Of a stretch of 64,000 nucleotides of DNA, positions 48,971-57,940 are shown in pieces. Source of the DNA: Clostridiaceae bacterium (lineage in GTDB: Bacteria; Bacillota; Clostridia; Lachnospirales; Lachnospiraceae). The position numbers and the translations under genes are program-made. The notes under the pieces are model-generated. The model was not told where the DNA came from. It saw only the letters and a program-made list of their open reading frames with translations, and searched no databases. The stretch spans positions 1 through 64,000 of the forward strand of contig CABIXM010000014.1 of NCBI GenBank assembly GCA_902362725.1, in the 5' to 3' direction. The number at the start of each line of letters is the position of its first letter. Within the stretch, counting starts at the first letter, position 1.

Positions 48971-49156
48971 GTGGAAAGAGTGGAAGAAATGCAAGACAAA
49001 GAATTAGTGGTACTCCTGATTGACCAGTACACGAATTTGCAGCGTATCAAAAAAGCAAACGGCGATACGGTAAATGAAGAACTGGATTATCAAATCAGAG
49101 CTACGGCTGCAAAGCTTACCTCTATCGGAATGAACCTGGAGGAACTGACTCTGTAG
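48971..49156 (+). CDS. Small conserved-looking hypothetical protein
   Basis: A 61-aa acidic protein (or 55 aa from ATG 48989) with an amphipathic helical pattern (KELVVLLIDQYTNLQRIKK, then QIRATAAKLTSIGMNLEEL). No family recognised. It has its own consensus-like promoter and lies outside the Tad operon. The presence of promoter and terminator supports a real gene. Confidence 0.5.
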   Translation: MERVEEMQDKELVVLLIDQYTNLQRIKKANGDTVNEELDYQIRATAAKLTSIGMNLEELTL

Positions 49157-49218
49157 AGAGGCGTAGAACGGAGACACATGAAACATACAAAAGAGAAAAG
49201 AACAATGAAGATAAAAAA

Positions 49219-49274
49219 CTGAGGATGCTGCAGATAACAGAAGTTATGCGGCATCCTCGAGTTTTTTTAAATCG
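49219..49274. terminator. Bidirectional terminator (small gene and dga operon)
   Basis: Long stem GAGGATGCTGC / GCGGCATCCTC with T runs on both sides. It closes the 61-aa gene on the plus strand and the dga operon on the minus strand. Confidence 0.75.
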
Positions 49275-49284
49275 GTATCCGAAC

Positions 49285-50019
49285 TTATACCAGCTCTTTC
49301 ACGATAGCCAGCAGCTTCTTCACATCCTCGATGCGGGTGTTGCCGGTAGCCTTGTCGATGATAGAGGAGTATACATGCGGAATCACCTTCTCTACGCCGG
49401 CGTTCAGGATGGTCTCCATGATCTCGCGGAAGTTATCCAGGTCGATACCGCCGGTCGGCTCCATGATGAAGTGGTTTCTTGCACAAGCCTCAGCTACAGC
49501 CTTCATCTCATCCTTGCACTTCAGTCCGCCCATGGGGAAGTACTTGATGGAGTTGCCGCCCATCTCCTTGATCATGGCGATAGCGGTGTCTACCGGAACG
49601 ACAGCCGGCTCTGCGCACTCTCTGGACAGCGGGCCTGTGGAAATCTTTACATAGCCAACCTTGCCGCAGGGAGCACACATGGAGTTCAGATGAATCTCAT
49701 CGGTTCCCAGGTTTGCTCTGGTCCAGCCAACTGCGCAGAACGCCTGGTTGAAGTGGTTCGCCTTAACCTCTTTCGCGATCTCCGCTACGGCTCTCCACTG
49801 TGCCGGATTTCCGCCGCCCAGACCTACGGAAAGATTGCCCTCCAGTACGTCCATGTATTTCTTCATGTCCTCTACGGCACTCGGTACATCCGGATAATTT
49901 GCGGACAGAACGCCTACAGCCACATACTTCTCAGCTGCCTCGTAGATCTCCTTTGCGTTCTCCAGGCTGCCGCCCAGCACGTTTAAGCATACTCTGCCAT
50001 TATAATAATTTAATCCCAT
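49285..50019 (-). CDS. dgaF: DgaF, 2-keto-3-deoxygluconate-6-phosphate aldolase
   Basis: A 244-aa KDGP aldolase of the DgaF family. LGGGNPAQW near 70, SIKYFPMGGLK near 155 with the Schiff-base Lys, and EPTGGIDLDNF near 190. Converts KDPG made by DgaE into pyruvate and glyceraldehyde 3-phosphate. Last gene of the dga operon, starting 2 nt after the dgaE stop. Confidence 0.9.
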   Translation of the reverse strand: MGLNYYNGRVCLNVLGGSLENAKEIYEAAEKYVAVGVLSANYPDVPSAVEDMKKYMDVLEGNLSVGLGGGNPAQWRAVAEIAKEVKANHFNQAFCAVGWTRANLGTDEIHLNSMCAPCGKVGYVKISTGPLSRECAEPAVVPVDTAIAMIKEMGGNSIKYFPMGGLKCKDEMKAVAEACARNHFIMEPTGGIDLDNFREIMETILNAGVEKVIPHVYSSIIDKATGNTRIEDVKKLLAIVKELV

Positions 50020-50021
50020 TT

Positions 50022-51128
50022 TTATGCCTCCATAATCTCTTTCAGTTTCGCAACAATCAGTTCCTTATCACCCTCCACCAGCGGTCTCGGGTCAAAATCA
50101 AGACTTCCCAGGCTCATGAACTCGGTACGGCAGCGGATGGTCGGGGTACCGGCCTTCAGCTTGCCCTCCAGCTCTGTGGCGGTCATGCCGGCCTTCTCCG
50201 GGTCAACGAATACACGCGCACGGAAAATCGCCCGTCCAGCCTCGTCCTGAATCTTCTGTGCCTTCAGGTTCGGGATCTGGTTGATCTCGTCCACCAGCCA
50301 GTCCACGATCTTGACATTTTTCTCCACCTCAGCCTGCTTGTCCTTGTTCTCATACTGCTCCAGGGCAGCCAGAAGTCCCATGATGGCCTCTTTTCCCACC
50401 TTCATAGCGCGACCTACGCCGTGGTACTGCTTTTTAATATAGGAAATGAGCTCTTTCTTACCGGTCACAAAGCCGGATGTGGTCGCCTCCAGAGCCTTGG
50501 CACCGCTGTAGCATACCAGGTCGGCGCCCATGGCGATGTACTTGCGGAAATCCTCCTCAGCCGCGGCGTCTACCATCAGCGGCAGGTTGTGGCGGTGCGC
50601 GATGTCGATCATGGTCGGCAGATCCAGCATGCCCTTCTGTACACAATGATGGCTCTTTACATAGAGCAGCGCCACCGTTTTCTCATTGATTAACTCTTCC
50701 ACATCTTCTACGACTACTTCCGTCGCGCAGCCTGCCTCTACCGGTACGCCGCCGCCCAGACGCAGCATGGTTTCGATGGGCGCGTTGAAGTTGATGACAT
50801 GGCCTTTCTGAAGGATAATCTCATTGGCCAGTCCGGTGGAATCCGGCAGACGATCCATGATCGTCTTCTTTCCCTTGGAAATCATTCCTGCTACAGAAAG
50901 GGCGATGGCCGCGGACGCGCATACGGTCGGGCAGCTGTCCTCTCCGCCCGTATACTGAGAAATAATCTCTCCGGCTTTGTCAAGTAAATCTTCTACTACT
51001 ACATAGGACTGTCCGCCCGCTACGGCTGCCTTGGCCACCTTGTCGCTGATGGTGGATACACCCAGCACGGTTACACGGCCGCTGGCATTGATGACACGCG
51101 GAAGTCCGATTTCTTCATAAACAGTCAT
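50022..51128 (-). CDS. dgaE: DgaE, PLP-dependent D-glucosaminate-6-phosphate ammonia lyase
   Basis: A 368-aa SelA-like PLP enzyme. NASGRVTVLG at the N terminus (SelA-type), VCASAAIALSVAG near 70, a VDAAAEED motif near 185 (Asp to pyridine) and the YSGAKALEAT region with the Schiff-base Lys near 210. Converts D-glucosaminate 6-phosphate to KDPG and ammonia. A hairpin TGCCGC/GCGGCA (51180-51211) lies upstream between this gene and the IID gene, possibly a processing site. Confidence 0.9.
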   Translation of the reverse strand: MTVYEEIGLPRVINASGRVTVLGVSTISDKVAKAAVAGGQSYVVVEDLLDKAGEIISQYTGGEDSCPTVCASAAIALSVAGMISKGKKTIMDRLPDSTGLANEIILQKGHVINFNAPIETMLRLGGGVPVEAGCATEVVVEDVEELINEKTVALLYVKSHHCVQKGMLDLPTMIDIAHRHNLPLMVDAAAEEDFRKYIAMGADLVCYSGAKALEATTSGFVTGKKELISYIKKQYHGVGRAMKVGKEAIMGLLAALEQYENKDKQAEVEKNVKIVDWLVDEINQIPNLKAQKIQDEAGRAIFRARVFVDPEKAGMTATELEGKLKAGTPTIRCRTEFMSLGSLDFDPRPLVEGDKELIVAKLKEIMEA

Positions 51129-51279
51129 GTTGTCTCCTCATGATAGGTTTCTATCAATAATCATGATTAGAAAGGAAAATGCCGCTCAATCAGTCTTATG
51201 ATCTTGCGGCACCTCCTTAAACTATATTGGAAAGGAATTGTATCTGTAAGTTATTGTACCGACAGATATCGGCCGCCGT

Positions 51280-52131
51280 TTAAAAGATTCCCAACAGGGA
51301 AGTGATAACGGAGATAACAACAACGGACAGAAGAATCTTAGTGTAATGCGGTCCCTTCTTGCACAGGTAAGCATAGATAATGAATACAGCTGCAAGAGGA
51401 AGCAGACCCGGAGCTACCATATCCAGGACATCCTGAACTACGACAGTGCTTCCACCGGAGAAGCTGAAGCTCAGCGGTGTGGACAGAGTAACGTAGCTTG
51501 CGGACAGTGCACCCATCATGGTCAGACCGATAACATTTGCGGTAAAGATGATATTCTTCATACGTCCGCCGTGAAGCAGAGATACGATGGATTTCTTACC
51601 AAGTGTGTATCCCTGATGAATCAGGTAGTAAGAAATAAGAATCGTGATCAGCGGGTACAGAATCAGCGGCATAATTCCACCGAACGCAGAACCGTTGGAT
51701 GCGAACGGAAGGAAGATGGAGAAGATAATCGGCATAACCGCTGCCCAGATAATAGCGTCACCCATACCTGCAACAGGTCCCATCAGACCTGTCTTAATAC
51801 CGGTGATAGCGTCATCTGTGATATTCTCACCGTTGGCCTTCTGCTCCTCCATGGAGATTACGATACCCTGGATAATAGCACCGAGGATACCCTCTGTGTT
51901 GAAGAATACCAGATGTCTCTTCAGAGCAGCACTCAGCTCTTCGTCAGTGTCATACAGTTTCTTCAGAACCGGGGTCATGGATGCACAGAAGACAAGGCTC
52001 TGAAGACGCTCGTAGGAGTTGGAGAGCTCTGCACCGGCATAGTAGATCCACATGGACTTGGTAATATCTTTTTTCGTCAGTTTCTTAGCGGGAACTGCGG
52101 GAGTTTCCTGAGTCATCTTTGTCTCTTCCAT
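51280..52131 (-). CDS. dgaD: PTS mannose-family IID component
   Basis: A 283-aa IID protein: KDITKSMWIYYAGAELSNSYERLQSL at the N terminus, GIKTGLMGPVAGMGDAIIWA near 105 and several C-terminal membrane segments. Forms the membrane sugar channel with IIC. Overall order IIA-IIB-IIC-IID-DgaE-DgaF matches the dga operon described for Salmonella. Confidence 0.92.
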   Translation of the reverse strand: MEETKMTQETPAVPAKKLTKKDITKSMWIYYAGAELSNSYERLQSLVFCASMTPVLKKLYDTDEELSAALKRHLVFFNTEGILGAIIQGIVISMEEQKANGENITDDAITGIKTGLMGPVAGMGDAIIWAAVMPIIFSIFLPFASNGSAFGGIMPLILYPLITILISYYLIHQGYTLGKKSIVSLLHGGRMKNIIFTANVIGLTMMGALSASYVTLSTPLSFSFSGGSTVVVQDVLDMVAPGLLPLAAVFIIYAYLCKKGPHYTKILLSVVVISVITSLLGIF

Positions 52132-52136
52132 GGTAA

Positions 52137-52886
52137 TTAAGCCTCCTCCTCTTTCATTTTGAACAGACCCATCAGCAGAGCTGCGCAGGTTGCGAAGATA
52201 GCAACTGCCATGGTTCCAAGGTTAAGATACATAACGGCGAAGAAACCGATAAGGAAGAACGGAATCAGATTCTTCTTTCCGATAACAGTCAGTGTGATAG
52301 CGAAACCAAGTGCCGGCAGGATACCGCCCATGATTTCGAAAGAGTGAGACAGCCAAGTCGGCAGAATCTCGATAAGCTTCTGAGCTACGGATACTCCGAA
52401 GTAATCAATGATGAATACGATCGGGAAACGGATGATGAAGCCTGCGATGGACGGATACAGGAATGCTGCACGCATAATTCCTTTTGTATCAGCCTTCTCT
52501 GCGTAGCTGTCAGCCATATGTACCCAGAAAGCGTTGGTGGTTCTTCTCAGCTGGTCAACGAATACGCCAAGAACGCCGAACGGGATAGCCAGAGCAATTG
52601 CAGTCTCAGTATTCATTCCGGCAGCCACGCCAAGCGGGATGGCGATACAGCCAGCCAGAGCCGGGGCGCTCGGTACATTTCCGCCCGGGGTAGAAGTAAC
52701 GCCCAGGTATACAAGCTGAAGACCGGCGCCGATCATCATGGACTGTGCCATTTCTCCGGTGATTAATCCAACAAATACAGCGATGGTAACGGGCTGCAGC
52801 AAAGCGGAGGACAGGGTATAGCCCAGACGCAGACGGCAGAACCAGTAGTAACAGCCCATAAAAATTGCTATTCCTAAAACACTCAT
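52137..52886 (-). CDS. dgaC: PTS mannose-family IIC component
   Basis: A 249-aa polytopic protein with GLITGEMAQSMMIGAGLQLVYLGVTSTPGGNVPSAPALAG near residue 45, the IIC signature. Many hydrophobic segments. Starts 38 nt after the IIB gene stop and ends 5 nt before IID. Confidence 0.92.
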   Translation of the reverse strand: MSVLGIAIFMGCYYWFCRLRLGYTLSSALLQPVTIAVFVGLITGEMAQSMMIGAGLQLVYLGVTSTPGGNVPSAPALAGCIAIPLGVAAGMNTETAIALAIPFGVLGVFVDQLRRTTNAFWVHMADSYAEKADTKGIMRAAFLYPSIAGFIIRFPIVFIIDYFGVSVAQKLIEILPTWLSHSFEIMGGILPALGFAITLTVIGKKNLIPFFLIGFFAVMYLNLGTMAVAIFATCAALLMGLFKMKEEEA

Positions 52887-52924
52887 AATTACACTCCTTC
52901 GTATGTGATTGAAACGTTAAAAAG

Positions 52925-53413
52925 TTATTTGTAACGCTTTAAGATATCGTCAAGCTTCATCGGAGTATCCTCCGGAATGGTCTGGAAGATAATGTCAGCT
53001 CCCTTGCCCTTCAGGTACTCCAGGGTTTCCACATCCGGATCGTCCAGTGTGATATTCTGGAACACAACCTTGCGGTTCGGTGCGCCGCCCAGGCCGCCGA
53101 CCTGAATCTGCGGAACGGTAACGCCGCCGTCATAGACCTGTTTCATGGATTTGAGATCCGGAAGCAGCAGCAGAACCTTTCCGGCGCCGAACTGATCTTC
53201 GTTCCAATGCTTGATGGTATCCTCAATACCGTAGCACTCTACCTTAACTCCTGCAGGAGCGGAAAGCAGATAAATCTGAAGCATGAATTCATCAGCTGCC
53301 AGTTCGTCGCTTACGACAACGATTTTGTTGGCGGAGGACTGATTAACCCATTTTGTCATAACCTGTCCGTGAATCAGACGGCTGTCTATTCTGCATAATA
53401 CAATGTCTGCCAT
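52925..53413 (-). CDS. dgaB: PTS mannose-family IIB component
   Basis: A 162-aa cytoplasmic phosphotransfer protein with RIDSRLIHGQVMTKW at residues 7-21; the His in LIHGQ is the phosphorylation site. Also VGGLGGAPNRKVVF near 107. Transfers phosphate from IIA to the sugar. Confidence 0.92.
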   Translation of the reverse strand: MADIVLCRIDSRLIHGQVMTKWVNQSSANKIVVVSDELAADEFMLQIYLLSAPAGVKVECYGIEDTIKHWNEDQFGAGKVLLLLPDLKSMKQVYDGGVTVPQIQVGGLGGAPNRKVVFQNITLDDPDVETLEYLKGKGADIIFQTIPEDTPMKLDDILKRYK

Positions 53414-53415
53414 AA

Positions 53416-53832
53416 TTATCTCTCCTTTTTCAGTGATTGTTCTACTTCTTCAATAACATCTTTTACGGCATCTTTTCCAGACTGCAGTACTGCGTCACAG
53501 TTTACTGTGCCGGTAAAAGTGATTTGTGAGCACGCTTCCAGAAGCATGGGGGCATTCAGACCGGAATATACTTTGATATGAAAATCGCGGCCCAGCTTAG
53601 CGCCCACATTGGTGGTCGTTCCGCCGAATACATCGGTGAGAATGATGGAGCCTTCCGGCAGTTTTTCCACTTCTGCTTTGACTTTTCCCAGGTACTCGGG
53701 AAGTGTCATTTCGGGAAGCAGGGGAACTTCGCTTACGAAGTCTACAGCGCCGAGAATCATCCGGACGCCCTTTACCAGTGACATGCCCCAACCACCATGC
53801 GTCAGCAGTAAAATCTGAGGTTTGTTATCCAC
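53416..53832 (-). CDS. dgaA: PTS mannose-family IIA component
   Basis: A 138-aa IIA protein: LLTHGGWGMSLVKG holds the active-site His, and the ILTDVFGGTTTNVGA region is the conserved Thr/Asn loop. Receives phosphate from HPr. It is the first gene of the operon. AAGGAG precedes the ATG. Confidence 0.92.
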   Translation of the reverse strand: MDNKPQILLLTHGGWGMSLVKGVRMILGAVDFVSEVPLLPEMTLPEYLGKVKAEVEKLPEGSIILTDVFGGTTTNVGAKLGRDFHIKVYSGLNAPMLLEACSQITFTGTVNCDAVLQSGKDAVKDVIEEVEQSLKKER

Positions 53833-53893
53833 TTTCGTAACTCCTTTACTTAATATTACAAGTGTGAAATGGCCATTTCCGTGTTGCAGTTGA

Positions 53894-53922
53894 ATTGTAG
53901 CACACTACAAAACAAAATTCAA
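53894..53922 (-). promoter_or_regulatory. dga operon promoter
   Basis: On the minus strand TTGAAT (53922-53917), 17-nt spacer, TACAAT (53899-53894). An inverted repeat TGTAG-N4-CTACA overlaps the -10. Confidence 0.8.
53896..53909. promoter_or_regulatory. Operator 1, TGTAG-CACA-CTACA
   Basis: A 14-bp inverted repeat overlapping the -10 of the dga promoter. Same half sites as operator 2 (53958-53971). Candidate binding site of the RpiR-family regulator encoded just downstream on the other strand. Confidence 0.65.
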
Positions 53923-53957
53923 TATGGTAGCAAAACTTTGTATAAATTGACGAACAA

Positions 53958-53971
53958 TGTAGTTTGCTACA
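53958..53971. promoter_or_regulatory. Operator 2, TGTAG-TTTG-CTACA
   Basis: Second inverted repeat with the same TGTAG...CTACA halves, centre-to-centre 62 bp from operator 1. Together they could permit cooperative or looping repression. Confidence 0.65.
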
Positions 53972-54025
53972 AAAAATTGAAAAATGGATCCAGAAGGAAA
54001 TATAAAAGGGGAATACAGGAATACT

Positions 54026-54054
54026 TTGAAAAAACGCGGCGTTTATGATATGCT
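54026..54054 (+). promoter_or_regulatory. Promoter of the RpiR-family gene
   Basis: TTGAAA (54026-54031), 17-nt spacer, TATGCT (54049-54054), 46 nt before the start. Confidence 0.7.
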
Positions 54055-54100
54055 AAAAAGAAAATGTGTTTTTTTTGAAAAATGAAGGAGCAGAGAAAGG

Positions 54101-54943
54101 ATGAAAGAGCGGAAAAACGGGCTTTTTTCCGTCATGACGCGGATTGAGGGAATGTCGAACCAGTTTACAAAAACAGACTGGAAAATCGTTCAATATATGA
54201 AGGAAAACATGCAGGAATTTGTCTCCTGCAGCGCTCAGGATCTGGCGACCCAGATCGGAGTGTCTGACGCCAGTGTTATACGATTTGCACAAAAAGTGGG
54301 ATTTTCGGGATTGAATGAATTTCGCTACATTTTGCAAAGCGAGCTGGAGCGGGAGAACACAATTATCAATCAGAATTCCTATACATCCCTGATGCATGAT
54401 TACAATACCCTGACGGAGACGCTTTTTAAATTTACGAAGCCAGAGTATGTGGACTTGCTGCGGAAAAAAATGCTGAAGGCCAGACGGATTTTTATCGCCG
54501 GAATGGATCTGAATAAAAATATTGCCGAGATGGCGGGACATAAATTTATGCTTCTTGGGCTGGATGTGAGGGTGATTACCACCTATGATACGCTGAAGCT
54601 GTTCGCGAATCTGGCGACGAAGGACGATCTGTTTATCGTTATTACCCTGTCGGGCGCTCACCAGATGCTGGCGGACGCGCTGGGACGAATCGTGCAGAAC
54701 GAAAGTTATATTGTAGTGATTTCCAATTACGAGAGATCTTTGTGTTCGGCTTACGCGGATCTGACCTTCCTGATTCCGAAGACGAATCTGTTGGAAAACC
54801 ACGATACGATTACACGGGAAATATATATCCTGATGCTGTTTGATATTATTTTCCTGAATCTGCTGGAGGGGGATGAGAAGTCCCATGAGGCCTTTCAGAA
54901 GATTGCGCCGTTTTCCAGCTGGAATCAGAAGGACAATGATTAA
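54101..54943 (+). CDS. MurR/RpiR-family regulator of the dga operon
   Basis: A 280-aa protein: N-terminal HTH_6 (SCSAQDLATQIGVSDASVIRFAQKVGFSG, ~43-71) and C-terminal SIS phosphosugar-binding domain (KARRIFIAGMDLNKNIAEMAGHKFMLLG, then FIVITLSGAHQ). The SIS domain probably binds a phosphorylated intermediate. Divergent from the dga PTS operon and the natural candidate for the two TGTAG-N4-CTACA sites. AGGATG-type site upstream. Salmonella instead uses a LevR-type activator, so regulation here differs. Confidence 0.88.
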   Translation: MKERKNGLFSVMTRIEGMSNQFTKTDWKIVQYMKENMQEFVSCSAQDLATQIGVSDASVIRFAQKVGFSGLNEFRYILQSELERENTIINQNSYTSLMHDYNTLTETLFKFTKPEYVDLLRKKMLKARRIFIAGMDLNKNIAEMAGHKFMLLGLDVRVITTYDTLKLFANLATKDDLFIVITLSGAHQMLADALGRIVQNESYIVVISNYERSLCSAYADLTFLIPKTNLLENHDTITREIYILMLFDIIFLNLLEGDEKSHEAFQKIAPFSSWNQKDND

Positions 54944-54984
54944 GAGATACAAGGATTAAAATAAAGAAAGAAAAGAGATATAAC

Positions 54985-55761
54985 ATGATATTTGAGAGTC
55001 ATGCTCATTATGACGATGAGGCCTTTGACGCGGACCGGGAAGCGATTCTGGAGCAGTGTCAGAGGGATGGAATAGAATATATTGTAAATGTGAGCGCGAG
55101 CCTGAAGACGGTGAAGAGTACCCTGGCGTTGGCGGAGCGGTATCCGTTCATATATGCGGCGGTGGGCGTTCATCCGGATGAGGTGGGCGAGCTGAATGAG
55201 GAGAATTTCGCCTGGATGGAGGAGCAGTGCCGGAATCCAAAGACTGTGGCGGTGGGCGAGATTGGCCTGGATTATTACTGGGATAAGGAAAATCATGATC
55301 TGCAGAAGAAGTGGTTCCGGGCACAGATGGAGCTGGCGAAACGGACAGGCCTTCCGATGATTGTACACAGCCGGGAGGCGGCTGCGGATACACTGGAGGA
55401 GATTAGGGCTGCGCAGGACGAGCGGCTGCGCGGTGTGATTCACTGCTTTTCCTATTCGCCGGAGATGGCCGATGAGTATCTGAAGATGGGATATTATATC
55501 GGCGTCGGCGGCGTGGTCACCTTTAAGAACGCGAAGAAGCTCAAAGAGGTGGTAAAAATGCTGCCTCTGGATCGGATCCTGCTGGAGACGGACTGCCCGT
55601 ACCTGGCGCCGGAGCCCAACCGGGGCAGGCGGAATTCGTCGCTGAACCTGCCCTATGTGGCAGCGGCCATCGGGGAGCTGAAGGGCGCGGATGCGGATGA
55701 GGTGATCCGGGTGACGAATGAAAATGCGAAAAAAATGTACTTTGGAGGCAGAACGATATGA
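54985..55761 (+). CDS. tatD: TatD-family deoxyribonuclease
   Basis: A 258-aa TIM-barrel metal hydrolase. FESHAHYDD (HxH) at residues 3-11, VGEIGLDYYWD near 91, IVHSREA near 127, GVIHCF near 150 and ETDCPYLAPEPNRGRRN near 200. Full length. Corresponds to yabD, which follows metS in Bacillus. Its 3' end overlaps ksgA by 4 nt. Confidence 0.94.
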   Translation: MIFESHAHYDDEAFDADREAILEQCQRDGIEYIVNVSASLKTVKSTLALAERYPFIYAAVGVHPDEVGELNEENFAWMEEQCRNPKTVAVGEIGLDYYWDKENHDLQKKWFRAQMELAKRTGLPMIVHSREAAADTLEEIRAAQDERLRGVIHCFSYSPEMADEYLKMGYYIGVGGVVTFKNAKKLKEVVKMLPLDRILLETDCPYLAPEPNRGRRNSSLNLPYVAAAIGELKGADADEVIRVTNENAKKMYFGGRTI

Positions 55762-56645
55762 ACAGACCCGTTCCCACCCTGGGAAACCCGAAAAATACAA
55801 TTGAAATATTGAATAAATACAAATTTATCTTCCAGAAAAAGTTCGGTCAGAACTTCCTGATAGACGAGCACGTGCTGGGCAAAATTATCCGCTCCGCAGA
55901 AATCACCGAGGACGATTTCGTCGTGGAGATCGGCCCGGGTATCGGTACCCTGACCCAGTATCTGGCGGCCTCTGCCCGGGAGGTGGCGGCCATTGAGATC
56001 GACGACGCGCTGATTCCGATTCTGGAGGATACCTTAAGCGCCTATGATAACGTGACGGTCATCCACGAGGATGTGCTGAAAGTGGACTTATGTAAACTTG
56101 CGGAAGAAAAGAACGGTGGAAAGCCGATAAAAGTAGTGGCCAATCTGCCTTATTATATTACCACGCCGATTATCATGGGGCTGTTTGAAAACCATGTTCC
56201 GGTGGAGAGCATTACGATTATGGTGCAGAAGGAAGTGGCAGACCGGATGAAGACGGGACCCGGCTCCAAAGACTACGGCGCACTGTCCCTGGCCGTACAG
56301 TATTACGCAAAGCCGGAGCTGGTGGCCAATGTGCCACCCAACTGTTTCATGCCGCGTCCCCGGGTGGGCTCTGCGGTTATCCGCCTGACCCGCCATGCGG
56401 AGGTTCCGGTACAGGCGGAGGACGAGAAGCTGATGTTCCAGATGATCCGCGCCTCCTTCAATCAGCGCAGAAAGACCCTGGTCAATGGCCTCGGCAACGC
56501 GCCGGAGCTGCATATTCCGAAGGAAATGACCACAGAGGTATTGGACGAGATGGGCTTAAGCGCCAGCGTGCGCGGCGAGGCGCTGACATTGGAGCAGTTC
56601 GCGGAGCTGTCCAACCGCATTCTGGAAAAGAGAAAGAACGCATAG
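55758..56645 (+). CDS. rsmA: 16S rRNA (adenine-1518/1519-N6) dimethyltransferase
   Basis: A 295-aa KsgA/RsmA: KFGQNFLID near 29, SAM motif VEIGPGIGTLTQYL near 53, NLPYYITTPI near 128, and a C-terminal SFNQRRKTL region near 237. Universally conserved 16S dimethylase. ATGA overlap with tatD shows a tight operon. In Bacillus rnmV and yabE lie in between; they are absent here. Confidence 0.96.
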   Translation: MNRPVPTLGNPKNTIEILNKYKFIFQKKFGQNFLIDEHVLGKIIRSAEITEDDFVVEIGPGIGTLTQYLAASAREVAAIEIDDALIPILEDTLSAYDNVTVIHEDVLKVDLCKLAEEKNGGKPIKVVANLPYYITTPIIMGLFENHVPVESITIMVQKEVADRMKTGPGSKDYGALSLAVQYYAKPELVANVPPNCFMPRPRVGSAVIRLTRHAEVPVQAEDEKLMFQMIRASFNQRRKTLVNGLGNAPELHIPKEMTTEVLDEMGLSASVRGEALTLEQFAELSNRILEKRKNA

Positions 56646-56773
56646 AAGAAAAATGATAAAGATAGAAGCATAGAACCGCTGATTTTCAGGCATGAATTTC
56701 TCTGGACAGGCATAGAATATTCTAGCAAACGGTAGAAAAGACTATTTTTCACAAGGAAAAAGGGAGGGATTCT

Positions 56774-57871
56774 ATGTCTGACTATAAGCGGTTTGTCTCC
56801 TATATCTACGGATATAAGCAGGGCGAAAAGGGCGAGAGTACAGGCTTTGTGAAGGTAAATGCCAGAGGTGGAGAGTGTCGGATCTGGGTGCATGTGCGGG
56901 GGTTCTATACCCATCATCAGGAGCCCTACCGGGTCTATGCCTTCAAGCAGAGGAAGGAAGGACTGGAGGGCCAGTATCTGGGCGAGCTGGAAAGCCGCAA
57001 CGGGGCTCTGGAATGGGACGGCGTGACGAAGACGGACAGCCTGATGGGCGGTTTCAGCCTGGAGGAGAGCCGTGGCATCTACATAGAAGGCGGCAACCGG
57101 ATCTATGCCGCAGAGTGGGATGATTATCCGGTGGATGTGGAGCGGTTTGTGGCGGCGGGAGAGAAAAAGAAGATTGCGCCGCCTGTAAGGAAGGAAAAGA
57201 TTACAGGAGCTTTGGAAAATAAAGCGGAACGGGTGATCCCCTGGCAGCAGGCGAAGCCGGATATCAAAATCGTAGTTCAGAACAGGGACAATACGCCTGC
57301 CACTCCGCTGGCGGTTGATCTCCAGACCGAGCTCGATCGCCGCGCGACGGCCCTCTATGCGGCGGATCTTCCGGCGGACGCACCGGAGCCGGGGAAGGAA
57401 TCAGAAAATCCGGACACTGCTTCCAAATTAAAAATAGCAGAGACATCGTCCGAGAAAACGGAAAATCCAGAAAGCTGTAAAAGCCCGGAAAAGCAGCCTC
57501 CGGCAGACCCCAAGAAAGAACAATGGGAATATCTGGTAAAACATTTCCCGGTCATGCGCTATCAGGATCGGAACGGCGGCGTAATATTCAGCATCCGCCT
57601 GGGCAGCCGGGACTTAAACCGCGTCCCAAGAGACAAGTGGGAGCTTGGAAATAACAGCTTTCTGCTCCACGGCTTCTATCAGTATAAGCATTTGCTGCTG
57701 CTGCGCCGTGAGACTGAGGACTACATCGGATACTATCTGGGGGTACCCGGCGTCTACAATGAGCGGGAACAGATGCTGGCGTCCATGTTTGGCTTCGAGG
57801 AGTTCCGGCTGATGAAGGGCCAGGAGACAAGAGACGGCAGCTTCGGCTACTGGTGCCGGACCCTGCGGTAA
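56774..57871 (+). CDS. Uncharacterised Lachnospiraceae-type protein (probably DUF6128)
   Basis: A 365-aa protein with two conserved-looking parts: the N-terminal ~130 residues (FVSYIYGYKQGEKGESTGFVKV, then GGFSLEESRGIYI) and the C-terminal ~110 (SRDLNRVPRDKWELGNNSF, then HGFYQYKHLLLLR). A low-complexity Pro/Glu/Lys linker spans about 185-250. The form recalls DUF6128; this is by eye. No signal peptide or catalytic motif seen. AGGGAGGG precedes the ATG. Function unknown. Confidence 0.8.
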   Translation: MSDYKRFVSYIYGYKQGEKGESTGFVKVNARGGECRIWVHVRGFYTHHQEPYRVYAFKQRKEGLEGQYLGELESRNGALEWDGVTKTDSLMGGFSLEESRGIYIEGGNRIYAAEWDDYPVDVERFVAAGEKKKIAPPVRKEKITGALENKAERVIPWQQAKPDIKIVVQNRDNTPATPLAVDLQTELDRRATALYAADLPADAPEPGKESENPDTASKLKIAETSSEKTENPESCKSPEKQPPADPKKEQWEYLVKHFPVMRYQDRNGGVIFSIRLGSRDLNRVPRDKWELGNNSFLLHGFYQYKHLLLLRRETEDYIGYYLGVPGVYNEREQMLASMFGFEEFRLMKGQETRDGSFGYWCRTLR

Positions 57872-57940
57872 TGGAATAGCCAGTAGACTCACAGAGGCGG
57901 ATGAGAGAAAATCAGATTTAACATAAGGAGAGAAACCTGC

